In this document: positions 1 through 5,513 of the stretch, one piece after another
Position numbering within the stretch: the first letter of the stretch is position 1
Layout of the letters: every line of letters starts with the position of its first letter
NCBI GenBank assembly: GCA_003647605.1
Contig: QMND01000031.1
Coordinates: 1 to 7,100, forward strand
DNA length: 7,100 bases
Direction of reading: 5' to 3'
From: Candidatus Shapirobacteria bacterium
Lineage (GTDB): Bacteria; Patescibacteriota; Microgenomatia; UBA12405
Translations under genes and position numbers: made by a program
Notes under the pieces: generated by a model
Seen by the model: only the letters and a program-made list of their open reading frames with translations
Told to the model about the DNA's origin: nothing
Database searches by the model: none

Positions 1-162
1 ATTTTAACTGATACTCCCACTAACACCCCGACGTCAACCGACAGTCCTACTCCAACCAATATTCCAACTAACACTCCCACCCCAATCCAAACTGATATTC
101 TTACTCCAACACCGACACCAATTTCTTTTTTAATATTAAAACAACTATCAACTAATGTTTAA
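1..162 (+). CDS. C-terminal end of a Thr/Pro-rich, probably surface-exposed protein (5' truncated)
   Basis: An open frame runs from the window edge to a TAA at 160-162 and gives the last 53 residues of a protein. Roughly the first 40 residues are dominated by T, P, N, S and D in a degenerate PT/NTPT pattern, followed by a short tail ISFLILKQLSTNV. Thr/Pro-rich stretches of this kind are typical extracellular stalks or linkers, and the next gene carries a similar linker at its residues 165-184, so the two products may be related surface proteins. There is no membrane anchor in the visible tail, because the hydrophobic patch is only about five residues long. The stop overlaps the start of the next gene by 8 nt, which suggests translational coupling. 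The function of the missing N-terminal part cannot be judged. The frame is supported by the coherent amino-acid bias and by the overlap geometry. Confidence 0.6.
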   Translation: MLTDTPTNTPTSTDSPTPTNIPTNTPTPIQTDILTPTPTPISFLILKQLSTNV

Positions 163-1825
163 GAAACTGTCTAAATTACTATTAACAATAGTTTTGTTTT
201 TCGGCATTTCTTCACCTGTTTTAGCTGGTAATGACTTGGTTGTTAATTGCACCTCTTCTCCTTCAAATTGTTCTGTATCCCCAACCAACACTCCACTTTT
301 TTCCGAAGCTGATGTCAAACCTGGTTTTAATTTTTATCAAAGTCTAACTGTTAATATTACCGATTTAGACGAAGATTATTGCGACCTAACTGTTACTGCC
401 GACAATTTGATTGATACTTCCAACCTAGCTTCCGTCCTGATTAGTCAACTAAGCCGAGATGGCATTTTGGTTAAATCTTTCACTATTAGCGAATTATCTA
501 ATCCAACTTTTATCGAAACAATCCCCAATAATTCTTCTTATGTCTATCAATGGAAAATAAACATGGACGAAAATGCCGGCAATCAATACCAAGGTCAAAA
601 TCTTAGTTTTGACATCAAACTAAACTTTTCCTGCAGAGCTCAACCTAGTTCCACTCCTACTCCAACTCCAGCCCCTTCCACTCCAACTCCAGTTGTTAAT
701 CCCACCAGCGGAGTTATCTTAAACGAACTAATGCCGGGTCCCACCGATAATCAAGAATGGTTTGAAATTTATAATTCTAATCCTTTTACTGTTATTCTTC
801 AGAATTGGCAATATGATGATATAGACAGTGGTGGTGGTAATCCTCGTCCTCTTAACATTACTATCCCTGCCTACTCTTTTTATGTGGTCGAAGTTGGTAG
901 TGGTTATTTTAATAACAGTGGCGGTGACTCCGTTAGACTAATTGATGACTCAGGCACCCAGGTTGACATATTTAGCTACACTAATTATTCATCTAGTCTT
1001 AGTTGGTCCAGACAAAGTGACAACCATTGGTGTTTAACCGATTTAAGTAAAGGTCTAGCCAATAGTCCCTGTCCTGGAGGGACTAATCCAGCTCCCACAT
1101 CCCCACCGTCTTCCTCCAGTTATAGTTGTAATGATGCTTCACCATCTACGCCTGTTTTAGAGTCAGCTATTCAGCAAACCGATGGATCTGTTTTGTTATC
1201 TTGGACACTAGCCACTCCCGTTACTCATTATTTAGTTGCTTATGGTCATACTCCAGGTAACCCTCTCTATGGTAATCCCAATGTTGGAAATACTACCTCT
1301 TACACTGTTTCTGGTTTAACTGCTGGAGCTCAATATTGTTTTTATGTTCGAGCTATCAACGGCTGTATGCCTGGCGATGCTTCTAATGAAATTTGTGTTA
1401 ACGCAAGCTCCACTATCGCTTATTTAGAAACTACTCCACCTCAAAGTTTTCAGTCAGGAGTTTTAGGAGAAACTACTGAGCCGGAAGAATTGAGTCAAGA
1501 ATCAGAAGTGGAAGAAAATGGAGGACAAGTTGAAGGAGTTCAATCCAATTGTCAAAATTACTGGTTGCCTATACTTTATATAATTGCTTTTTTTATTAAC
1601 ATTCTATATTTAAATAAACAAGCTCAGAAACAAGCCAACAAATCTAACTCAACCTCTGTTCCCTACCTAACTCCTCTTATTTTGCCAGCCATAGCCTTTT
1701 TAATTGACACCTTTATGCTCAAATCTCGTTGCTGTCGGATTTGTACCGTTTATTGTCATTATTTTTGGATTGGCAACATCTTGTCCTACTTAATTCCGAT
1801 TTACTATTACAAAAAAACAAAGTAA
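155..1825 (+). CDS. Secreted multidomain exoprotein: TasA/camelysin-like N-terminus, lamin-tail domain, FN3 domain, three-helix Cys-rich C-terminal anchor
   Basis: A 556-residue exported protein of unknown function. Residues 1-24 form a clear signal peptide: lysines, a hydrophobic core, and a cleavage-like VLA before G25. This supports ATG 155, since an in-frame TAA lies at 137-139. Residues 26-160 are beta-rich and end in a pattern (AGNQYQGQNLSFDI) like TasA/camelysin-family proteins, a tentative match. A Thr/Pro linker (165-184) leads to a lamin-tail domain at about 186-306 (VILNELMPGP, EWFEIYN, GDSVRLIDDSG, SWSR). A second Ser/Pro linker precedes a fibronectin type III domain at about 329-418 (GSVLLSW, YTVSGLTAGAQYCFYVRA). 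An acidic linker (440-460) separates it from a C-terminal region with three hydrophobic segments (about 469-486, 504-522, 535-551) and a cysteine cluster CCRICTVYC (526-534). The ectodomain is presumably outside, held by the C-terminal helices. Architecture suggests adhesion or surface scaffolding, which is inference. No Shine-Dalgarno is visible, and the start overlaps the previous stop. Confidence 0.85.
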   Translation: MFKKLSKLLLTIVLFFGISSPVLAGNDLVVNCTSSPSNCSVSPTNTPLFSEADVKPGFNFYQSLTVNITDLDEDYCDLTVTADNLIDTSNLASVLISQLSRDGILVKSFTISELSNPTFIETIPNNSSYVYQWKINMDENAGNQYQGQNLSFDIKLNFSCRAQPSSTPTPTPAPSTPTPVVNPTSGVILNELMPGPTDNQEWFEIYNSNPFTVILQNWQYDDIDSGGGNPRPLNITIPAYSFYVVEVGSGYFNNSGGDSVRLIDDSGTQVDIFSYTNYSSSLSWSRQSDNHWCLTDLSKGLANSPCPGGTNPAPTSPPSSSSYSCNDASPSTPVLESAIQQTDGSVLLSWTLATPVTHYLVAYGHTPGNPLYGNPNVGNTTSYTVSGLTAGAQYCFYVRAINGCMPGDASNEICVNASSTIAYLETTPPQSFQSGVLGETTEPEELSQESEVEENGGQVEGVQSNCQNYWLPILYIIAFFINILYLNKQAQKQANKSNSTSVPYLTPLILPAIAFLIDTFMLKSRCCRICTVYCHYFWIGNILSYLIPIYYYKKTK

Positions 1826-1839
1826 TTATATTTACTCAC

Positions 1840-1865
1840 CTGTTTTTTATTTTATTAAAAAACAG
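1840..1865. repeat. Perfect AT-rich inverted repeat between the exoprotein and yibE/F-like genes
   Basis: CTGTTTTTT at 1840-1848 is matched exactly by AAAAAACAG at 1857-1865, with an extra A-T pair (1849/1856) closing a 6-nt loop. A further ACT/AGT match (1834-1836 and 1866-1868) lies outside a 3-nt bulge. It starts 15 nt after the exoprotein stop and ends just before the candidate -10 element of the next gene. No U-tract follows the 3' arm, so it is not a textbook intrinsic terminator. It could act as a weak terminator or as an mRNA 3'-end stabiliser. Confidence 0.55.
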
Positions 1866-1867
1866 AG

Positions 1868-1873
1868 TAGAAT
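1868..1873 (+). promoter_or_regulatory. Candidate -10 element (TAGAAT) placing transcription start on ATG 1880
   Basis: TAGAAT matches the bacterial -10 consensus TATAAT at 5 of 6 positions and is followed by exactly 6 nt before the ATG at 1880. The expected transcription start is then the A of the start codon, giving a leaderless mRNA. The AAGG at 1874-1877 is too close to the ATG to be a normal ribosome binding site. No good -35 is seen at the 17-bp position (TTTTAT, inside the inverted repeat). The same geometry recurs at 3019 and 5671. Confidence 0.5.
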
Positions 1874-1879
1874 AAGGTC

Positions 1880-2992
1880 ATGAAAAAATTTCTTCACTTT
1901 CTAATTTTCTCTATTTTGCTATTCAGTTGTTACTTTTCATTCACCACAACTTCTTTAGCCCAATCTAGTAAAGATGCCGATCAAGTAATTGAAGCTAGAG
2001 TAACAGAAGTTTTAGAGGAGGAACAACACCAAACCTTAGGCAGTGATCATTTGTATCAGAAACTCAAACTTCATGTCTACAAAGGCAGTTTGAAAGACAA
2101 AGAAATCATTGTTACCAACGGAGAACTGCCTCTAGCCAATCTTCAAAAATACAAAGTCAACGATCGCCTTATTATTAGTTGTGGTCAAGACTTAGACGGT
2201 CAGGATTTTTTTCAAATAATTGACTCTGTCCGCCGTGACTCTCTTCTGCTTTTATTTATTTTATTTCTAGCTATTACCTTAGTCGTGGCCCGTTTTTACG
2301 GTTTTAGTTCTTTATTAGCTACTGCTTTCTCTTTTTTAATTATCTTCAAAATCATTTTACCTCAAATTATTAAGGGAACCGATCCGATTCTTATTTCTGT
2401 CATAACCTCTTTGATCATCATTCCTGTTACTTTTTATCTGTCACATGGTTTTAATTTAAAAACAAATGTGGCTATATTAAGTACCTTTTTTGCCTTATTA
2501 GCAACAGCTCTGTTGGCTACCGTTTTTGTAGAGTTAGCTAAATTGACTGGTTTATCCAGCGAAGAAGCTGCCATTGTTAAAAGTAATTTTGAAAACACTA
2601 TAAATATGAAAGGTCTAATTTTATCTGGAATTATGTTGGCCTCTTTGGGAGCCTTAGATGATATTACCATTGCTCAAGCTGGTATTGTAGCTCAACTCAG
2701 TCAGACCATGAATGAAACTAGTTTTATTCAACTTTACAAAAGAGCCATGGCTGTTGGTCGAGATCATATAACTTCTATGGTTAACACTTTAATTTTGGTT
2801 TATACTGGGGCATCTCTGCCACTATTACTTCTCTTTGTTGATAATCCTCATCCTTTTGCCGAGATTATTAATTACGAATTTATTGCCGAGGAGGTGGTTC
2901 GGACTTTGGTGGCTAGTATTGGCTTAGTTTTGGCTGTACCTTTATCTACCGTCCTCGCCTCAATCTTTTATTTAAAAAGAAAAAATGGTTAA
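1880..2992 (+). CDS. YibE/F-like family integral membrane protein
   Basis: A 370-residue polytopic membrane protein of the YibE/F-like family, whose biochemical role is not established (it is often annotated as a putative transport protein). Residues 1-28 look like a signal peptide or first helix ending SLAQ. Residues 35-115 form a small extracytoplasmic beta-rich domain (ARVTEVLEEE, KLKLHVYKGSL, YKVNDRLII) typical of the N-terminal part of this family. About seven hydrophobic segments follow (roughly 121-138, 142-162, 168-187, 196-217, 244-265, 301-320 and 338-363). Family-like motifs are SLGALDDITIAQAG (255-268), GRDHITSMVNTLIL (293-306) with TGASLPLLLLF (309-319) downstream, and the final VVRTLVASIGLVLAVPLS (339-356). 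Length is normal for the single-polypeptide form. It lies among genes for exported proteins, which fits an envelope role but does not define it. It appears to have its own leaderless promoter. Confidence 0.9.
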   Translation: MKKFLHFLIFSILLFSCYFSFTTTSLAQSSKDADQVIEARVTEVLEEEQHQTLGSDHLYQKLKLHVYKGSLKDKEIIVTNGELPLANLQKYKVNDRLIISCGQDLDGQDFFQIIDSVRRDSLLLLFILFLAITLVVARFYGFSSLLATAFSFLIIFKIILPQIIKGTDPILISVITSLIIIPVTFYLSHGFNLKTNVAILSTFFALLATALLATVFVELAKLTGLSSEEAAIVKSNFENTINMKGLILSGIMLASLGALDDITIAQAGIVAQLSQTMNETSFIQLYKRAMAVGRDHITSMVNTLILVYTGASLPLLLLFVDNPHPFAEIINYEFIAEEVVRTLVASIGLVLAVPLSTVLASIFYLKRKNG

Positions 2993-3013
2993 GGGTTTTG
3001 TTTTTTTTCTTTT
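2975..3013. repeat. A/T inverted repeat spanning the end of the yibE/F-like gene and the next promoter region
   Basis: AAAAGAAAAAA at 2975-2985 is an exact reverse complement of TTTTTTCTTTT at 3003-3013, an 11-bp stem with a 17-nt loop containing the TAA stop (2990-2992). It has only one G-C pair and may arise simply from a lysine-coding A-run facing a T-run. The T-rich 3' arm (3001-3013) could help end upstream transcripts, but it also sits where the -35 of the CAP-protein gene would lie. Confidence 0.35.
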
Positions 3014-3018
3014 AGCTA

Positions 3019-3024
3019 TATACT
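3019..3024 (+). promoter_or_regulatory. Candidate -10 element (TATACT) placing transcription start on GTG 3031
   Basis: TATACT matches TATAAT at 5 of 6 positions and ends exactly 6 nt before the GTG start at 3031, so the predicted +1 is the first base of the gene. There is no Shine-Dalgarno in the 6-nt gap (GATATT). A T-rich stretch (2996-3013) lies upstream. TTTTGT at the 17-bp position is only a poor -35. The hexamer, spacing and absence of an SD are shared with the glycosyltransferase gene. Confidence 0.55.
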
Positions 3025-3030
3025 GATATT

Positions 3031-3894
3031 GTGAAAAGAAAATTGTCTTTACTATTCATTCCTCAAGCTGGAAACAACTATAAAGCTCTACTTACTCAAC
3101 CTTCTTTTTTAGGTCTTTTTATTGCCCTTTATTTACTTAATCAGTCCTTAGTCAAATCTTTCACTATTTTTAAACCAGGCGTTTTGGGTTATTCATCTAA
3201 AATTACTGTTAGTAAAATAGTTAAATTAACCAACCTAGAAAGGGTTAAACACCACCTTCAACCACTTAACTACAACGCAGACTTATCTTTGTCAGCCACC
3301 AACAAAGCCAAAGATATGTTTAAGGAAAACTATTGGGCTCACAATTCACCTTCCGGTAAGACCCCTTGGGATTTTTTCAAAGAGATTGATTATCAATATT
3401 CAGTAGCGGGAGAAAATTTAGCCAAAGATTTTTATGACAATGAATCTGTTATTAAGGCTTGGATGAAATCCCCTACTCATCGGGAAAATATTTTACATCC
3501 CAAATATTTGGAAATAGGTATTGGGGTAGTTGACGGTACCCTAAATGGAGTTAAAACCACTTTGGTGGTTCAGCATTTTGGTCGACCCTTAGATTTAGCT
3601 AACTTACAAGAAAACCAGCTGGCTCCTACCGATTCACCTCTAATTCCAGTCTCAGCCGGCCAACCTCAAGTTTTATCTCAGCAACAGTCTAAACAGCTGA
3701 TTAGTCCTCTTCAAATTAGCAAAACCGTTGGTGCTGTTTTGTTTATGGTCCTAATTTCCGTTATGTTTATAGATGGTTATTTTACTATCAAAAACAAAAC
3801 TAAGAGATTATCAGGTTCTGTCACTGGCCATATTAGTTTTCTAGCTATTATTTTTATGTTGTTATTATTTAGTCAACAGGGGAGTATCTTCTAA
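3031..3894 (+). CDS. CAP-domain (SCP/PR1-like) membrane protein, GTG start
   Basis: A 287-residue membrane-anchored protein with an SCP/PR1-type CAP domain (the bacterial 'YkwD-like' fold). Residues 1-26 are basic and presumably cytoplasmic (LFIPQAGNNYKALL, a pattern I associate with CPR members of this family). A first membrane helix spans about 27-47. The CAP domain covers about 62-186: LTNLERVKHHLQPL, AKDMF, YWAHNSPSGKTPWDFF, AGENLA, WMKSPTHRENILHPKYLEIGIG and VVQHFG. The typical pocket residues H104, E128, H150 and H182 are all present. A Gln/Pro/Ser-rich linker (187-228) precedes two more hydrophobic segments (about 234-252 and 267-281). The CAP domain is therefore expected outside. Its bacterial role is unsettled (proposed peptidase, lipid or wall-associated functions). 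GTG is chosen because the next methionine is at residue 96, inside the domain, and because of the -10 spacing. The stop overlaps the next ATG (TAATG). Confidence 0.9.
   Translation: MKRKLSLLFIPQAGNNYKALLTQPSFLGLFIALYLLNQSLVKSFTIFKPGVLGYSSKITVSKIVKLTNLERVKHHLQPLNYNADLSLSATNKAKDMFKENYWAHNSPSGKTPWDFFKEIDYQYSVAGENLAKDFYDNESVIKAWMKSPTHRENILHPKYLEIGIGVVDGTLNGVKTTLVVQHFGRPLDLANLQENQLAPTDSPLIPVSAGQPQVLSQQQSKQLISPLQISKTVGAVLFMVLISVMFIDGYFTIKNKTKRLSGSVTGHISFLAIIFMLLLFSQQGSIF
3878..3884 (+). promoter_or_regulatory. Shine-Dalgarno sequence for the coupled small membrane protein gene
   Basis: AGGGGAG, with GGAG at 3881-3884, ends 9 nt before ATG 3894 and lies inside the end of the CAP-protein gene. It is the only strong Shine-Dalgarno sequence I see before any start in the window. 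It supports the start at 3894 and re-initiation or coupled translation across the 1-nt stop/start overlap. Confidence 0.7.
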
Positions 3895-4163
3895 TGCCCA
3901 AAGATATTATCAAAGAATTAAAACAAAAACCTTCAGAGTTTATTTTTTTAGTTATCATGTTATTGCTGGCTTCAGTTCTCTTTTTTTATTTCAACTACAA
4001 CCCCCATTTTCAACGCCGTGTTATCTATTTTACTTCTGGAGCCTATCTCTTCTGGAGTCTTTTTCACCACTATAAACGAGGCGATTTAGAGTTGTCGATT
4101 GTAATTGAATATCTTTTGATAGCTATTTTTGCCGTTGTTTTGATGACTACTACTTTAATTTAG
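3894..4163 (+). CDS. Small three-helix membrane protein of unknown function
   Basis: An 89-residue protein with no domain I can name. The N-terminus is charged (KDIIKELKQKPSE) and probably cytoplasmic. Three hydrophobic segments follow at about 15-34, 42-58 and 66-88. Between the first and second lies NYNPHFQRR (34-42), and between the second and third HHYKRGDLELS (58-68), so the loops are short and polar. The positive charges in the NPHFQRR and HHYKRGD loops do not give an unambiguous topology. The start overlaps the stop of the CAP-protein gene by 1 nt and has a good Shine-Dalgarno sequence, so the two are almost certainly co-translated and may act together in the membrane. The 3' end converges with trmD and overlaps it by 9 nt, with no terminator visible between the two. 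I believe similar small proteins occur in other CPR genomes, but I cannot verify this here. Confidence 0.85.
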   Translation: MPKDIIKELKQKPSEFIFLVIMLLLASVLFFYFNYNPHFQRRVIYFTSGAYLFWSLFHHYKRGDLELSIVIEYLLIAIFAVVLMTTTLI

Positions 4164-4805
4164 TTTTCTCCACTTTTTAATTTCTTGATGATTGCCAGAC
4201 AGTAATATATCAGGCACTTTGTGTCCTTGCCAATTTCTGGGTTTAGTATATTGAGGATATTCTATATTTCTTTTACCAGCTATTTTGGAAAAACTTTCAA
4301 TTTGACTAGATTCTTCTTTCCCCAAAACTCCCTTAATTAACCTACTTAAGCTGTCAATTATAACCATGGCTCCAATTTCTCCTCCGCTCAATATATAGTC
4401 GCCTATCGATATAACCTCATCTGCCACAAAATCTAACACCCTTTGATCAAAACCCTCATAATGTCCACAAACCAAAATTAAATTTTCACCTTTAGCTAAC
4501 TCTTCGGCTTTGGCTTGTTTGTATTTCTTGCCCTTAGCTGACAAAGCTATAACTCTAGCTCTAGCCATACCTCTTTTCTTTTTGATTTCTTCTACGGCTC
4601 GAGCCACCACATCAACCCGAATCAACATTCCGACTCCACCCCCAAAAGGATGGTCGTCCACGCTTCCATAGCTGTCAGTTGCCCAATCTCTTAAATTGTT
4701 TATATTGATTTTTATCAACCCTTTTTCTACACCCTTCTTAACCATGCTTTCTCCAAAAACTGATTCAAACATTTTAGGAAACAAAGTTACTACTTCAATT
4801 TGCAT
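4155..4805 (-). CDS. trmD: tRNA (guanine-37-N1)-methyltransferase TrmD, C-terminally short
   Basis: TrmD transfers a methyl group from S-adenosylmethionine to N1 of G37 in tRNAs with G36 (Leu, Pro and some Arg), preventing +1 frameshifting. Its SPOUT trefoil-knot signatures are clear: VDDHPFGGGVGM (49-60), ILVCGHYEGFDQRV (110-123), ISIGDYILSGGEIGAM (132-147), IIDSLSRLIKGVLG (149-162), then EYPQYTKP (182-189) and LLSGNHQEIKKWR (201-213). R155 matches E. coli R154. At the place of the proposed catalytic D169 of the E. coli and Haemophilus enzymes there is Glu (E170, in IESFSK). Usual prolines are replaced in LSAKG (normally LSPQG) and GGEIGAM (normally GGELPAM). The protein stops right after the KKWRKLN motif at 216 residues, about 40 shorter than E. 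coli TrmD, so much of the C-terminal helical extension is absent. It lies 24 nt downstream of tmk, not in the common rpsP-rimM-trmD-rplS operon. Confidence 0.96.
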   Translation of the reverse strand: MQIEVVTLFPKMFESVFGESMVKKGVEKGLIKININNLRDWATDSYGSVDDHPFGGGVGMLIRVDVVARAVEEIKKKRGMARARVIALSAKGKKYKQAKAEELAKGENLILVCGHYEGFDQRVLDFVADEVISIGDYILSGGEIGAMVIIDSLSRLIKGVLGKEESSQIESFSKIAGKRNIEYPQYTKPRNWQGHKVPDILLSGNHQEIKKWRKLN

Positions 4806-4810
4806 AGCTT

Positions 4811-4816
4811 ATTTTA
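4811..4816 (-). promoter_or_regulatory. Candidate -10 element (TAAAAT on the minus strand) just upstream of trmD
   Basis: On the minus strand TAAAAT (5 of 6 matches to TATAAT) is followed by 5 nt (AAGCT) and the trmD ATG. That is one base less than the 6-nt spacing seen at three plus-strand genes. No Shine-Dalgarno is visible. It may allow trmD to be transcribed separately from tmk as a near-leaderless mRNA. No convincing -35 is seen, and an A-rich hexamer is not rare in this composition. Confidence 0.35.
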
Positions 4817-4838
4817 ACAATTAAGTTGCTTAAGTGTT
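4816..4838. repeat. Hairpin-forming inverted repeat at the tmk stop / trmD upstream region
   Basis: AACAATTAAG (4816-4825) and CTTAAGTGTT (4829-4838) pair at 9 of 10 positions around a 3-nt loop. The repeat covers the tmk stop codon (4830-4832) and touches the candidate trmD -10. It is AT-rich and not followed by a U-run in the tmk direction, so it is a weak terminator at best. It may instead mark the 3' end of the tmk message or be fortuitous. Confidence 0.4.
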
Positions 4839-5513
4839 TGACTGTCTCAGTTCAATCCCTATTTCCAACAGAATTTTAGCCACATCACCCATAACCCCGT
4901 CTAAAGGCTGAGTCGCATCTATGTTCCTCCACCTTTTTGGGTAAAGCCTGGCCAATTCTCCATATTTTTTTGCAGATCGCTTTGTAAACTCAACCAAATC
5001 AGGAAGCAGGTCCCACCTGTCGTCATTTATGCCGCCAGCTTTAAGATACCGTCTCTTTCTTTCTAATAAAGTTTCCACATCACCGCCTAAAAATATCCAC
5101 CTATCTGGTAACAAACCGCCTGTCGCTATCATATTTATTCCCCAAACTAACAAGCTGGGTATTTTTTGTCCCTGAAACGCCCAACTGGTACTCCAATACC
5201 TATCAAGTACTACGGATGTGCCATTATTTATTTTCTGCCGTATTTCTGGGACCAACTGGGCTCGAGCTGATGCATAAGCTAAAACAGCAGCCCGCTCATT
5301 TACATTCGGAATATCTGGTGATTGAACTGCTTTTCTAATTGCTTCACCAAAAGGAGTTCCACCAGGTTCTCTATACACACAAACATCTCCCGGCCACAAA
5401 TCAACTATTCTTTTTGTGACAGTTGTTTTGCCACCACCCGCTATACCTTCAACAACTACAAACTTTGCCTCATCAGGTACTGCTACGGCCCATTTTTTTT
5501 CACTCTCACACAT
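4830..5513 (-). CDS. tmk: Thymidylate (dTMP) kinase
   Basis: It phosphorylates dTMP to dTDP with ATP in the cytoplasm, an essential step toward dTTP. The 227-residue length is near normal (about 205-215) with a 17-residue N-terminal extension. Signatures in order are the P-loop VEGIAGGGKTT (21-31), YREPGGT (47-53, dTMP-binding), LDRYWSTSWAFQGQ (103-116, DR(Y/F) motif), LPDRWIFLGG (135-144), and a lid region ERKRRYLKAGGINDDRWD (151-168) ending in the family's DR-acidic pattern. The P-loop has Ala where most family members have Asp (EGIDGxGKT). Hand counting of 4861-5460 gives about 43% GC, against about 29% in sampled parts of the glycosyltransferase gene, which may reflect different origin or constraint. 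ATG 5513 is the only plausible start, since an in-frame stop lies just upstream. Only a weak GGA precedes it. It heads a probable tmk-trmD unit. Confidence 0.93.
   Translation of the reverse strand: MCESEKKWAVAVPDEAKFVVVEGIAGGGKTTVTKRIVDLWPGDVCVYREPGGTPFGEAIRKAVQSPDIPNVNERAAVLAYASARAQLVPEIRQKINNGTSVVLDRYWSTSWAFQGQKIPSLLVWGINMIATGGLLPDRWIFLGGDVETLLERKRRYLKAGGINDDRWDLLPDLVEFTKRSAKKYGELARLYPKRWRNIDATQPLDGVMGDVAKILLEIGIELRQSNT

Noticed and set aside
1..120. Direct-repeat array (CRISPR-like or satellite) suggested by recurring CTCCNAC units
   Set aside because: The units are short, irregular and explained by Thr/Pro codons in one open frame; there are no repeat-spacer units of constant length.
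2434..2670. Minus-strand frame of 78 codons inside the yibE/F-like gene
   Set aside because: It is fully contained in a strongly supported membrane protein gene and has no start signals or recognisable content.
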